Shown: positions 1 to 8,538, numbered from the stretch's first letter. The stretch is 64,000 bases of DNA from Flavobacterium denitrificans DSM 15936 (GCF_000425445.1 NZ_KE384377.1:358475-422474); one strand, 5' to 3'. Notes: generated from the letters alone by a model not told the origin. Translations and numbers: made by a program.

Positions 1-507
1 AATGGAACAGTGGTTTCAGTTAAAAACAATGAAGTTTTGATTGAAACAGAGGATGGTTTTATGATGACATTTTTTGTCAATGAGTTGCTTAAAATTCAAG
101 AAACCAGTAATTTAATGAATTCTATTAAAAGAATTAATTTAGATGAAATAAAAAAAGAAAAAACAGAGCCAAAACCGCGCAGTTTTGTAAAGGAAAAGAA
201 AGATAAACGAGATATCGCGGTTCCAGAATTTGATTTGCACATCGAAAAATTAGTGCCAAATAAGCGTGGCATGTCGAATTATGATATTTTAACTTTGCAG
301 ACCGAAACCGCAAAAAGGCATATCGAATTTGCAATCAAAAACAGGATTCCAAAAATTGTTTTTATTCATGGCGTTGGCGAAGGAATTTTAAAAGCTGAAC
401 TTGATTTTTTATTAGGCCGTTATGACGGAATAGATTTTCAAGACGCCAATTATCAAAAATATGGTCTTGGAGCGACCGAAGTTTATTTTAGGCAAAACAA
501 TAAATAA
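1..507 (+). CDS. Smr-domain (MutS2-like) protein, 5' end cut off by the window
   Basis: The reading frame is open from base 1, so the first GTG at 10 is probably internal and the true start lies upstream of the window. The visible part has a short beta-rich N-terminal segment (VVSVKNNEVLIETEDGF), a charged lysine-rich linker, then a C-terminal Smr domain with the DLHIE and HGVGEG motifs expected of Smr nuclease-like domains. Flavobacterial relatives are small stand-alone proteins with an N-terminal DUF2027-like region; their substrate is not established. It is followed by a strong bidirectional terminator hairpin. Identification of the Smr fold is firm; the biological role is open. Confidence 0.8.
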   Translation, partial: NGTVVSVKNNEVLIETEDGFMMTFFVNELLKIQETSNLMNSIKRINLDEIKKEKTEPKPRSFVKEKKDKRDIAVPEFDLHIEKLVPNKRGMSNYDILTLQTETAKRHIEFAIKNRIPKIVFIHGVGEGILKAELDFLLGRYDGIDFQDANYQKYGLGATEVYFRQNNK

Positions 508-545
508 TTTTATTTTCATGTCTTAAAAAGCTGATTTAAAAGCAT

Positions 546-610
546 AAAAAAACATCCGTTTTTCGCCCTGATTTTGTTATTAAATCAGTTTGAAAAACGG
601 ATGTTTTTTT
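546..610. terminator. Bidirectional rho-independent terminator
   Basis: Arms at 546-564 and 592-610 (AAACATCCGTTTTTC and its complement) are near-perfect inverted repeats, with an inner CTGATTT/AAATCAG pair and A/T tracts on both sides. It separates the convergent Smr gene and the lipoprotein gene. Confidence 0.85.
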
Positions 611-655
611 GTAGGAATTTAAGAATAGTTTTTAACCTTTTTTCTTTAGGTTGTT

Positions 656-1660
656 TTAAGGTTCAACAGTAGTTACTGTTCCTAAAACAAATTCAGTTGC
701 AAGTTTAAAAGTACTGTTTCCTTGTTTCATTGAAGTATTTCTTAAAACTATTTTGTGCTTATAAACTTTAAGCGAGTGCGTTGTAGTTACCTCGATAATT
801 CCACTTTCATTTGCTTTACCCGTAACACCCACCCAAGTATCTTTTACTGTAGGCGTCGTTGGCGTTGTGGTTGTACAATAATACTCCTTCGTTATCTCAG
901 GTAAATTGTTGTTGTATGTTCTATAATAAACATTATTGGAAATAACTGCAGGGCTGCCAGTACTTAGATTGATCAAGCTTTTTCTCGGCTGTCCAATAGG
1001 AGTATCTACGTTTTGAATTAACGTTTTATCTAAATTTTCGATCACTAATGAATTTGATAAATTGTTATTGTAGACTTTAAGCTGCACGTCGCAATATTTT
1101 GCAACTTCGTCCGTAAAAGCAACTACAACTGGCGTAACACTTGTTTTAAAATCCCCAAAAGGATATTTGTCCTGTACTTGTACTGGGCCAGGCTTAGAGA
1201 ATGAGACCCCTCTTAAAGTAATATTATGATTATATCCAGTAATTTCTGTGTGGCCATCTGCTGGAGCAGGATCTAAATAAATCGCTTTTGTCGCAATTTG
1301 AATTTTGCCAGAAAGGGCATACCATTCTTCGTTAATATTTGGCGTTGATGGAGGTATGGCGTCGCAAACGTTTGGTTTAGAAACGGCGCCATCATATGCT
1401 CTATAGAAAAAACGAAAGTTACTATTGTCGATATTATAAGCCAATGTATCTGTTGTTGTTGGCTCGTTTTTAAGACTGTTGGCAGGCATTTGCAACAACA
1501 ATGATTCTTGTGGCTTAAGTTTATAGATCAAAGCATTAGTTGCAGGATCACAACTTGTAGCGGTCACATCATCAAAATCAATTGTTTCTACAGTTAAATC
1601 ACCATCATCACAGCCATTTAATAAAAGCGCAAAGAATAGAAGGCTTGCATATTTTTTCAT
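656..1660 (-). CDS. Hypothetical two-repeat lipoprotein
   Basis: A 334-aa protein starting MKKYASLLFFALLLNGCDDG: a type II signal peptide with lipobox LLNGC, so C17 is the likely lipidated residue and the protein is probably anchored in a membrane facing the periplasm or surface. After an acidic stretch the protein seems to contain two copies of the same module: each has a C-D-x-x-x-x near its start, an FYRAYDG or YYRTYNN strand, a Cys followed by a PTTP-like linker, an EEWYALSG or DTWVGVTG strand, and a HNITLRGVS or HKIVLRNTS strand. I do not recognise a named domain. A -7 element lies at 1678-1685. Function unknown. Confidence 0.7.
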   Translation of the reverse strand: MKKYASLLFFALLLNGCDDGDLTVETIDFDDVTATSCDPATNALIYKLKPQESLLLQMPANSLKNEPTTTDTLAYNIDNSNFRFFYRAYDGAVSKPNVCDAIPPSTPNINEEWYALSGKIQIATKAIYLDPAPADGHTEITGYNHNITLRGVSFSKPGPVQVQDKYPFGDFKTSVTPVVVAFTDEVAKYCDVQLKVYNNNLSNSLVIENLDKTLIQNVDTPIGQPRKSLINLSTGSPAVISNNVYYRTYNNNLPEITKEYYCTTTTPTTPTVKDTWVGVTGKANESGIIEVTTTHSLKVYKHKIVLRNTSMKQGNSTFKLATEFVLGTVTTVEP

Positions 1661-1677
1661 CGTAATTTTATTTGGGT

Positions 1678-1685
1678 CAAAAATA
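1678..1685 (-). promoter_or_regulatory. -7 promoter element TATTTTTG of the lipoprotein gene
   Basis: Read on the minus strand this is TAttTTTG, the Bacteroidota sigma-A -7 consensus TAnnTTTG, 18 nt before the ATG at 1660. Confidence 0.45.
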
Positions 1686-1733
1686 GTGAAAAATTTGGCA
1701 AATGATATTGAAGATTGGACAATTGATATTTCT

Positions 1734-1741
1734 TAACTTTG
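1734..1741 (+). promoter_or_regulatory. -7 promoter element TAACTTTG of the cysteine desulfurase gene
   Basis: TAacTTTG ends 5 nt before the ATG at 1747; TTG trinucleotides at 1708-1710 and 1715-1717 could serve as -33 element (spacers 23 and 16). Transcription would start at or next to the ATG, implying a leaderless mRNA. Confidence 0.5.
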
Positions 1742-1746
1742 CAACA

Positions 1747-2871
1747 ATGAAAAAAGTATATCTAGACAACGCCTCAACAAGTGCTATGCGCCCTGAAGTA
1801 ATTCAGGAAATGACTAAAGTTATGACTGAAGATTTTGGTAATCCTTCTTCTACACATAGTTTTGGGCGAAACGGGAAGACCATTTTGGAACTTTCTAGAA
1901 AGAGCATCGCTAAACACTTAAACTGTTCTGCTCAGGAAATTATTTTTACTTCTGGAGGTACTGAGGCTGATAACTGGATGCTGCGTTCTGCTGTTGAAGA
2001 TTTGAAAGTTGAACGAATTATTACTTCAAAAATAGAACATCACGCCGTTTTATATACAGTTTTAGCATTGGAATCTGATTATGGGATTCAGGTTGATTAT
2101 GTAAATGTGAATCCAGATGGAAGCATCGATTTGACACATTTGTCTAATTTGTTGTCAGAAGATAAAAAGACACTTGTAAGTTTAATGCACGTTAATAACG
2201 AGACAGGAGCAATATTAGATCTTGAGCGAGTTGGCGTTATTTGTAAACAATACAATGCATTATTTCATTCAGATACAGTTCAGTCTGTTGGGAAAACCGA
2301 AATTGATCTTCAAAAACTGCCAATAGATTTCATTGTTGCAAGCGCTCATAAGTTTCACGGACCTAAAGGAATTGGATTTGCATTTGTTAGAAAAAATTCT
2401 GGTTTACAACCTTTAATTTTTGGTGGCGAGCAAGAAAAAGGCTTGCGTGCTGGTACAGAAGCTGTTCATCAAATTGCGGGAATGGCAAAAGCATTATCAC
2501 TGTCTTATCAAAATCTTGATCAAGAAAGAAGTTATATTTCAGATTTAAAATCGTATTTGATCGAGCAGTTAGGCATCCACTTTCCAGATTTCAGAATTAA
2601 TGGAAAAAAAGAAGATTTCTATAATATCATCAATATTATTCTTCCGTTTTCTTCAGATAAAACTTCAATGTTGTTGTTTAACCTTGATATGAAAGGAATC
2701 GCAGTTTCGCGCGGAAGCGCTTGCCAGTCAGGAAGCATCAAGCCATCGCATGTTTTAAAAGAAATGCTTTCTGAAACCGATTTAAAACTTCCAAATCTCC
2801 GAATTTCATTCAGCCATTATAATACCAAAGAAGATATTGACTGGCTGATTGAGAGTTTGAAAACTGTTTAA
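1747..2871 (+). CDS. Cysteine desulfurase, NifS/IscS family
   Basis: PLP enzyme that removes sulfur from L-cysteine to give alanine and an enzyme persulfide for Fe-S clusters or thiolated tRNA. The PLP lysine is in SAHKFHGPKG (K202) and the persulfide cysteine in SRGSACQSGS (C326), both in place; the N-terminal YLDNASTSAMRP is typical. I start at the ATG at 1747, giving 374 aa; an in-frame upstream start at 1702 would add 15 residues but lies upstream of the promoter element at 1734. No Isc or Suf partner genes adjoin it, so which sulfur pathway it feeds cannot be told from context. Confidence 0.9.
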   Translation: MKKVYLDNASTSAMRPEVIQEMTKVMTEDFGNPSSTHSFGRNGKTILELSRKSIAKHLNCSAQEIIFTSGGTEADNWMLRSAVEDLKVERIITSKIEHHAVLYTVLALESDYGIQVDYVNVNPDGSIDLTHLSNLLSEDKKTLVSLMHVNNETGAILDLERVGVICKQYNALFHSDTVQSVGKTEIDLQKLPIDFIVASAHKFHGPKGIGFAFVRKNSGLQPLIFGGEQEKGLRAGTEAVHQIAGMAKALSLSYQNLDQERSYISDLKSYLIEQLGIHFPDFRINGKKEDFYNIINIILPFSSDKTSMLLFNLDMKGIAVSRGSACQSGSIKPSHVLKEMLSETDLKLPNLRISFSHYNTKEDIDWLIESLKTV

Positions 2872-2903
2872 GCTTTTTTAAATTGACAATTATTAATTAT
2901 CAA

Positions 2904-3464
2904 TTATTTGCGTATTACTTTAACCTGAGAATCGTTAGTCAATTTGATGATTGTAGATGATTTTCCGTTGATCTTATCTTGATTTAGTTTCACAACATAA
3001 TCAACTCCATTAATAATTTCTGGACTGATATCTTTGAAAGCAATTGGCGTAGGTTGTCCTGAAATATTTGCAGAAGTTGAAACCAAAGGTTTTTTCATTC
3101 TTTCCATCAATTTGTAGCAAAAAGGTTCTTTAACTAATCGAACGCCCAAAGATTTATCTGCTGCGATAATATTTGGAGCGACATTTCGGGCATCGTCAAG
3201 AATTAAAGTAGTTGGTTTATCTGCTAAATCCCATATTTGCCAAGCAACTTCAGGAATATTTTTAAAAACATTATAAATCATTTTTTCGCCATTCATCAAA
3301 ACGATCATACTTTGTGTTTCTGCACGCTGTTTTAATTTGTAAATTTTTGCAACTGCTTCAGGATTAGTTGCATCACAGCCTATTCCCCAAACTGTATCAG
3401 TTGGATAAAGTATGATGCCGCCTTCTTTGATAACTTCGTAAGCTTTGATGATTTCTTCGTTCAT
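2904..3464 (-). CDS. L-threonylcarbamoyladenylate synthase (Sua5/YciO/YrdC family)
   Basis: Makes threonylcarbamoyl-AMP from threonine, bicarbonate and ATP for the t6A modification at position 37 of ANN-decoding tRNAs. The 186-aa protein is a single YrdC domain: YPTDTVWGIGCDA near the N-terminus, KLKQRAE, and STSANISGQPTP near the C-terminus. It lacks the extra C-terminal domain of full Sua5, so it is the short TsaC-like form. It converges on the cysteine desulfurase gene; a short AT-rich imperfect palindrome (2881-2905) lies between. A -7 element sits 29 nt upstream of the start. YciO, the paralogue of less certain function, is the main alternative. Confidence 0.85.
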   Translation of the reverse strand: MNEEIIKAYEVIKEGGIILYPTDTVWGIGCDATNPEAVAKIYKLKQRAETQSMIVLMNGEKMIYNVFKNIPEVAWQIWDLADKPTTLILDDARNVAPNIIAADKSLGVRLVKEPFCYKLMERMKKPLVSTSANISGQPTPIAFKDISPEIINGVDYVVKLNQDKINGKSSTIIKLTNDSQVKVIRK

Positions 3465-3492
3465 GGTGAAATTTTAATGCTAATTTAAAGTG

Positions 3493-3500
3493 CAAAGATA
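3493..3500 (-). promoter_or_regulatory. -7 promoter element TATCTTTG of the Sua5/TsaC gene
   Basis: Minus-strand TAtcTTTG matches TAnnTTTG and lies 29 nt before the start codon at 3464. Confidence 0.45.
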
Positions 3501-3563
3501 ATAATTCCGTTTTGTAGAGCTTCTTAATTGATCTTTTTATCTTTATTTTTGTAATTACACCCT

Positions 3564-3571
3564 TATATTTG
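3564..3571 (+). promoter_or_regulatory. -7 promoter element TATATTTG of the GT4 gene
   Basis: TAtaTTTG at 27 nt before the ATG at 3598. No well-placed TTG is seen upstream; T-rich sequence at 3536-3551 may substitute. Confidence 0.45.
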
Positions 3572-3597
3572 CATACCTAAGAAATATTATAAAAAAT

Positions 3598-4704
3598 ATG
3601 AAAATACTGCACATTTCTGGAGCGAAAGCTTGGGGAGGAAACGAACAGCAATTGATCTATAGCATTCCTGAATTGAATAAATTAGAAATTGAAAATGTTG
3701 TTTTCGGAATTAAAGACACAGTGCTTGAAAAACTTTGCGTAGAAAATAATATTGCATTTATTCCTGCGAAAGACAGAAAGCTTGTTAAATTTTCAAATTA
3801 TAAACAGTTTAAAGAATTGGTACGAGAGATTAAGCCCGATTTGATTCATCTTCATACCAGCAATTCTTTGACTTTTTATGTGTTGAGCAATTTGTTTCTG
3901 AAATTGAATGCAAAAGTTGTTTTCTCAAAAAAAGCAATCAGCGCCAGCAGTAGTTTCATCAGTAAATTTAAATACAATTCAAAAGCAATCGATGCTGTTT
4001 TTTGTGTTTCTAATGCTGTTAAGAATAATTTTTCGGAGGTTCTTTCTCCTTCAAATAAGCCTAAACTGACAGTTGTTCCAGATTGCGTTCCGTTGGAAAT
4101 CTTAAACAAAAATACGGGTGTTAATTTAAGAGAAAAGTATAACGTTGCTGAAGGTAAATTTATAATTGGAAATATTGCCAATCATACCACGGCAAAAGAT
4201 TTAGAAACACTTGTAAACACAGCAGATTATTTGGTTAATGTATTGAACAAAAAAGATGTTGTTTTTTTTCAGATTGGAAATTTTTCCAAACGAACAGATG
4301 ACTATGTAAAGCTTGTTGCTGAAAAAAATCTTCAAGAATATGTGATTTTCACGAATACAATTGAGGATGCATCTAGTCTGAATAAGCAATTCAATGTTTT
4401 CTTAATGACATCGCAAAGAGAAGGAGGGCCTACTTCTGTTTTGGAAGCAATGTTGATTGGAGCACCAGTTGTTTCAACTCATGTTGGTATTGTGCCCGAA
4501 GTAATAACAAGCGGCAATAATGGATTTATTTCGCCAATTAAGGATTTTAAGAATTTGGCTGAAAATATAAATTTGCTTTTGAATGATGTAAATCTGCAAA
4601 AGGAATTTGTTGAAAAAGGTAAAATGACAATCAACAATGGTTTTATTGCTCCAGTAATAGCAAGAAAAACGGCAGACGCCTACAAAAAAATAATAAACTC
4701 ATAG
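3598..4704 (+). CDS. Glycosyltransferase family 4 protein
   Basis: A 368-aa GT-B fold glycosyltransferase. The N-terminus MKILHISGAKAWGGNEQQL has the GG-x-E acceptor-side loop, and the C-terminal half has the donor-binding region REGGPTSVLEAMLIGAPVVSTHVGIVPEVI with the E-x7-E type signature of GT4. It is likely to add a sugar to a lipopolysaccharide core or similar cell-surface glycan on the cytoplasmic face of the inner membrane; donor and acceptor cannot be read from sequence. The next gene, a Kdo-kinase-like protein, starts 6 nt after the stop, so the two are co-transcribed. Together with the opposing GT2 and GT9 genes this forms a small LPS core cluster. Confidence 0.85.
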   Translation: MKILHISGAKAWGGNEQQLIYSIPELNKLEIENVVFGIKDTVLEKLCVENNIAFIPAKDRKLVKFSNYKQFKELVREIKPDLIHLHTSNSLTFYVLSNLFLKLNAKVVFSKKAISASSSFISKFKYNSKAIDAVFCVSNAVKNNFSEVLSPSNKPKLTVVPDCVPLEILNKNTGVNLREKYNVAEGKFIIGNIANHTTAKDLETLVNTADYLVNVLNKKDVVFFQIGNFSKRTDDYVKLVAEKNLQEYVIFTNTIEDASSLNKQFNVFLMTSQREGGPTSVLEAMLIGAPVVSTHVGIVPEVITSGNNGFISPIKDFKNLAENINLLLNDVNLQKEFVEKGKMTINNGFIAPVIARKTADAYKKIINS

Positions 4705-4710
4705 ATCCTC

Positions 4711-5484
4711 ATGATTGCAAAATTTAAATTTTCAACAGCTGTAAAAAGCTCAAAAGATATTCTCTCTCTTATTCAAAATTTTCAGACTTCTGGTGAACTT
4801 TTTGGAAACGGAGACCGAAATAAAATTAAATTATTTGATCTGGATGGAAAAACAATCAATATCAAATCGTTTAAAATTCCGAATATCGTAAATAAAATTG
4901 CATACAAATATTTTAGAAAATCAAAAGCTAGACGTTCATTTGAATATGCTACAATTTTGTTGGAAAAAGGAATTGGCACACCAGAACCTGTTGCGTTTCT
5001 TGAGAATTTCAATTTTATAGGTTTAAAAGACAGTTATTATGCGAGCGAGCATTTAGTAACTGAATTGACATACAGGGAATTAGTCGAAATTCCAGAATAT
5101 CCAGACAATGACAATATTTTAAGACAGTTTACCAAATTTACCTTTGATCTGCATGAAAAAGGAGTAGAGTTTTTAGATCATTCCCCAGGAAATACTTTGA
5201 TTAAAAAAACATCTGAAAGCCTGTATGATTTCTTTTTGGTTGATTTAAACCGAATGAATTTTCATGAAAATATGAGTTTCGAACAACGCATGAACAATTT
5301 TAGCCGTTTGACGCCTAAAAAAGAAATGATTGCGGTAATGAGCAATGAATATGCAAAGTTTTATACTGAAAAATCAGAAACTGAAATTTTTGAAAAAATG
5401 TGGCAGGCAACATCTGATTTTCAAGAGGAATTTGCAAGAAAGAAAAGGTTGAAAAAGAAACTGAAATTCTGGAAAACGTACTAA
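4711..5484 (+). CDS. Lipopolysaccharide kinase-like protein (KdkA/InaA/WaaP family)
   Basis: A 257-aa protein kinase-like fold protein of the kind that phosphorylates Kdo or heptose in the LPS inner core. Visible kinase features are a catalytic loop with FLDHSPGN (Asp and Asn of an HxDxxxxN-like motif) at about residues 151-158 and a DFG-equivalent in FLVDLNRMNF. The tail is very basic (RKKRLKKKLKFWKTY), suggesting contact with membrane phosphates. It is coupled to the GT4 gene (6-nt gap). Its stop codon overlaps that of the converging GT2 gene, with no room for a terminator between. Phosphoryl acceptor is inferred, not shown. Confidence 0.75.
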   Translation: MIAKFKFSTAVKSSKDILSLIQNFQTSGELFGNGDRNKIKLFDLDGKTINIKSFKIPNIVNKIAYKYFRKSKARRSFEYATILLEKGIGTPEPVAFLENFNFIGLKDSYYASEHLVTELTYRELVEIPEYPDNDNILRQFTKFTFDLHEKGVEFLDHSPGNTLIKKTSESLYDFFLVDLNRMNFHENMSFEQRMNNFSRLTPKKEMIAVMSNEYAKFYTEKSETEIFEKMWQATSDFQEEFARKKRLKKKLKFWKTY

Positions 5485-6251
5485 TTTCCAGAGTGAATTT
5501 TTTTGAGCTCCTGAAAACGTGCAGCGACACTTAATGCATTCAAATAACAAATTATAACGCCTTTTTTGCCGTCTAAAAATCCAAAACGGATTAAATACTG
5601 GTTCAAAAATTGATAAGCTGGACGAATATAAAAATGAAAAAAGTTGGGTTTAGTGTTTTTTAGAAATTCTTCCTTCGCTTTTAATTGACCGTAAAAAATC
5701 ATTTTTTGCTTGTAATCTTCAAAATTAGAATACGAATAGTGAATTAATCGGTTTTTTAATTTTGAAGTTTTTCCGGTTACGATAAGTTTTTCGTGAACGA
5801 TTTTTTCATGATTATAAAAAGCGTTTTCTTTCTTAAAAAGACGAATAATTTTATCTGTCTGCCAACCGCTAAAACGCAATTTTTTGTCTTCAAACATAAA
5901 GTTTCGACGAACAAAATAAGCCGAAGCACTATTGCTTTGATGGATTATAAAACTGATTTCTTTTTGAAGTTCAGGAGTTAGCCGTTCATCTGCATCCAAA
6001 AATAGAATCCAAGAATGCGATGCCAAACTTAGGGCATAATTGCGTTGCGAAGCAAAATTGTCAAAGATGCGCTGTACAATTTTTACATTTTTGAAGCTTG
6101 ATGCAATTTCAAAAGTTTTATCAGAACTGAAAGAATCGACCACAATAATTTCATCGGCAAAAGCCAAATCATCGAGAACTGGTTTTATATTCTGTTCTTC
6201 ATTATAGGTAATAACCAAAGCCGTTAAAAATTGTTTCTGTGGCAAAATCAT
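5481..6251 (-). CDS. Glycosyltransferase family 2 protein (WaaE/KdtX-like)
   Basis: A 256-aa inverting GT-A glycosyltransferase. The N-terminus has ALVITYNEEQNIKPVLDDL and EIIVVDSFSSDKT, followed by the metal-binding DADE in ILFLDADERLTPE and a hydrophobic, Tyr/Phe-rich C-terminal section (FHFYIRPAYQFLNQYLIRFG) often seen in LPS core glucosyltransferases of the WaaE group. The ATG overlaps the stop of the upstream GT9 gene (ATGA), so the two are translationally coupled. The 3' end overlaps the KdkA-like gene by 4 nt in convergent orientation. Confidence 0.85.
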   Translation of the reverse strand: MILPQKQFLTALVITYNEEQNIKPVLDDLAFADEIIVVDSFSSDKTFEIASSFKNVKIVQRIFDNFASQRNYALSLASHSWILFLDADERLTPELQKEISFIIHQSNSASAYFVRRNFMFEDKKLRFSGWQTDKIIRLFKKENAFYNHEKIVHEKLIVTGKTSKLKNRLIHYSYSNFEDYKQKMIFYGQLKAKEEFLKNTKPNFFHFYIRPAYQFLNQYLIRFGFLDGKKGVIICYLNALSVAARFQELKKIHSGN

Positions 6252-7324
6252 TGGGCAGAAACACTTAGGTTTTGATTAAGAAACAATTCGATTTTATCTT
6301 TAAAAAATTCAGGTTTGAATTCTTGATATAATGGCAATGCTTCTTTCTTAAACATTTTTTCAGTTTTCTGCTCAAATAAATCAGATCGATAGTCCTTTAA
6401 ATGTACCGATAGGTGGTGTATTCCGTCTTCAAAAGTGGCCCAGATTTTCTTTTCAATCCAAGGAGAAAAAATGATAAATGAAGGTTTTTCCAACGCTTTT
6501 GCCATATTTATTGCGCCTCCGTCGTTTCCAATAATCAAATCACATTGGTTGACTAAACCAATAAAGGAACGCAAATCTCCGCCTAGCAAATCAAAATATA
6601 TTTTTTGTTGCGTGGATGGTTTGCAAGTATCAAAAACAATTTTAGCTTCCTCAATTTGTTTTGGGAAATAGTTGAAAAGAATATTTACATCAAAATGATC
6701 AGCAATGTAATCAACAACTTTAGACATGAATTCTAAAGGATAAGTTTTTAATTTTTCGCTTCCTAAAAGGCTTATCATAACCGTTTTTCTATCTTTTCGA
6801 ACATTGTGTTTTTCAAAAAGTGCAATTGCTTCTTGGTTTTCTTTTTCAGAAACAAATAATTTCGGAATTGGATCGGTTTTTATTTTTAGATTCAAAGGCT
6901 CTAAAAGGGACAAACGTCTTTCGATTGCCAAACCTAAATTGGTTTTTGGGAAAGGTTCAAACGGAACATTATCAGTGTATAAAAAATTCCTGCCCGGTTT
7001 TTTGTATGAAATTTTTCTTTTAGCATTGCTCAATAAAACCAAAATCCAGCTTTCTAATTTTGAATACGCATCAATTAATAAATCGTACTTTTCATTGCGA
7101 AGCTGAAAACCTAATTTCAATAATTCCTTTTTGCTTTTACGATGCTTTTCTTCAAACAAAATAATATTGTCAATACTTGGATTGCCTTCAAGAACAGGTG
7201 TCGTCGAGGCATAAACCAAATAATCTATTTGAGCTTCAGGATAAGCAGTACGCAAATTATTGCATATAATGCTGCTTACCAAAACGTCTCCAATCATTTT
7301 TTGTTGAATAACAAGTATTTTCAT
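6248..7324 (-). CDS. Glycosyltransferase family 9 (heptosyltransferase-like)
   Basis: A 358-aa ADP-heptose:LPS heptosyltransferase relative. The N-terminus MKILVIQQKMIGDVLVSSIICNNLR carries the family G-D-V/L loop, and the C-terminal donor-binding region has DLIIGNDGGAINMAKALEKPSFIIFSPW (the S/T-D-x-G-x-x-H region with variant residues). It probably transfers heptose or another sugar to the inner core in the cytoplasm. First gene of a two-gene minus-strand operon with the GT2 gene. Whether true heptose is used in this organism cannot be told here. Confidence 0.8.
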   Translation of the reverse strand: MKILVIQQKMIGDVLVSSIICNNLRTAYPEAQIDYLVYASTTPVLEGNPSIDNIILFEEKHRKSKKELLKLGFQLRNEKYDLLIDAYSKLESWILVLLSNAKRKISYKKPGRNFLYTDNVPFEPFPKTNLGLAIERRLSLLEPLNLKIKTDPIPKLFVSEKENQEAIALFEKHNVRKDRKTVMISLLGSEKLKTYPLEFMSKVVDYIADHFDVNILFNYFPKQIEEAKIVFDTCKPSTQQKIYFDLLGGDLRSFIGLVNQCDLIIGNDGGAINMAKALEKPSFIIFSPWIEKKIWATFEDGIHHLSVHLKDYRSDLFEQKTEKMFKKEALPLYQEFKPEFFKDKIELFLNQNLSVSAQ

Positions 7325-7368
7325 ATTTAGAAAAACAAATCGTATTTATGGTTTACAAATTGAAGCAA

Positions 7369-7414
7369 AAAAAATCCAAATTCCAATCATTATCAATTGG
7401 AATTTGGATTTTTT
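7369..7414 (-). terminator. Terminator downstream of dapD
   Basis: Arms 7369-7387 and 7396-7414 (AAAATCCAAATTCCAAT and complement) enclose a loop of 8 nt, flanked by A/T tracts. It sits between the end of dapD and the start of the GT9 gene, both on the minus strand. Confidence 0.8.
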
Positions 7415-7436
7415 AATTTGATTTTTTTTTTTTAAT

Positions 7437-8252
7437 CTATACTGCAACGTCGTATTCACGAAGTGCATTGTTTAATGAAGTTTTCAAATCTGTAGATGGT
7501 TTGCGAGTTCCGATGATCAAAGCACATGGGACTTGGAATTCACCAGCAGCGAATTTTTTAGTATAACTTCCTGGAATTACAACAGAACGAGCAGGAACAA
7601 AACCTTTCATTTCAACTGGTTCATCACCAGTAACATCGATGATTTTTGTTGAAGCAGTCAAACAAACGTTAGCGCCAAGAACAGCTTCTTTACCAACGTG
7701 AACACCTTCTACAACAATACAACGAGAACCAATAAAGGCGCCATCTTCAATAATTACTGGAGCAGCTTGTAATGGCTCAAGAACACCACCGATTCCAACA
7801 CCACCACTCAAGTGAACATTTTTACCAATTTGTGCACAGCTTCCAACAGTTGCCCAAGTGTCAACCATAGTTCCTTCGTCAACATAAGCACCAATATTTA
7901 CATAACTTGGCATCAAGATAACACCGCTAGAAATATAAGCTCCGTAACGTGCAACAGCGTTTGGTACTACACGAATTCCTTTTTCAGCATAATTTCTTTT
8001 TAGCAACATTTTGTCGTGGTATTCAAAAATACCAGATTCCCATGTTTCCATTTTTTGAATTGGGAAATACATTACAACCGCTTTCTTCACCCATTCGTTT
8101 ACTTGCCAGCCTTCACCAACAGGTTCAGCAACACGTAATTTTCCTGCATCTACTAGTTCGATAACTTCTCTGATAGCATCAGTTGTGGCAGTTTCTTGTA
8201 ATAAAGCTCTGTTTTCCCAAGCTTGTTCAATTATAGTCTGTAAAGAATTCAT
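7437..8252 (-). CDS. dapD: 2,3,4,5-tetrahydropyridine-2,6-dicarboxylate N-succinyltransferase
   Basis: Succinyl-CoA dependent step of the diaminopimelate/lysine pathway, needed for lysine and peptidoglycan precursors. The 271-aa length matches DapD. The N-terminal third is helical (IEQAWENRALLQETAT), and the middle is a left-handed beta-helix of hexapeptide repeats (GVILMPSYVNIGAYVDEGTMVDTWATVG, QIGKNVHLSGGVGIGGVLEP, given by position 140-200 approximately), with the GSRCIVVEGVHVG turn. A -7 element lies 17 nt before the ATG and a 24-bp palindrome 60-90 nt upstream could be an operator. Not clustered with other dap genes. Confidence 0.95.
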   Translation of the reverse strand: MNSLQTIIEQAWENRALLQETATTDAIREVIELVDAGKLRVAEPVGEGWQVNEWVKKAVVMYFPIQKMETWESGIFEYHDKMLLKRNYAEKGIRVVPNAVARYGAYISSGVILMPSYVNIGAYVDEGTMVDTWATVGSCAQIGKNVHLSGGVGIGGVLEPLQAAPVIIEDGAFIGSRCIVVEGVHVGKEAVLGANVCLTASTKIIDVTGDEPVEMKGFVPARSVVIPGSYTKKFAAGEFQVPCALIIGTRKPSTDLKTSLNNALREYDVAV

Positions 8253-8268
8253 AAGTTTTAATTTTTGG

Positions 8269-8276
8269 CAAAGATA
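8269..8276 (-). promoter_or_regulatory. -7 promoter element TATCTTTG of dapD
   Basis: Minus-strand TAtcTTTG ends 17 nt before the dapD start codon at 8252. Confidence 0.45.
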
Positions 8277-8314
8277 ACGTATTTGTGGAAAAGCGGAAAA
8301 GTAAAACCTTTTTG

Positions 8315-8338
8315 AAAATGTTATATATGTAACATTTT
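8315..8338. promoter_or_regulatory. 24-bp palindrome upstream of dapD
   Basis: Arms AAAATGTTA (8315-8323) and TAACATTTT (8330-8338) flank a 6-nt spacer. It lies about 40-60 nt upstream of the dapD -7 element, a fitting place for a dimeric regulator. No U-tract of the kind expected for a terminator follows on the minus strand. The binding protein is unknown. Confidence 0.35.
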
Positions 8339-8538
8339 GTTTTTAATTTGATAAATAAGAAACATCAATGTAATTATTGTTGAAATTAAAAGCCATCAAA
8401 AGTTTTTTTTATATCAAAATATGACAAAAATCAGATTTTACCTTTTTTCTTCCAACTACTTTCGCAGCGTTAATTCTGAAAAACAGAAATAGAATTAATT
8501 AAAACCATTCCAAAAACAAATTTTATAAGCAGTATAGC

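Noticed and set aside
65..79. TGACA-TTTTT-TGTCA palindrome resembling an FNR box
   Set aside because: It lies inside the coding part of the Smr gene with the wrong spacer and no promoter downstream.
2881..2905. AT-rich imperfect palindrome between the cysteine desulfurase and Sua5-like genes
   Set aside because: Low-complexity AATT sequence; stem too weak to call a terminator with confidence.
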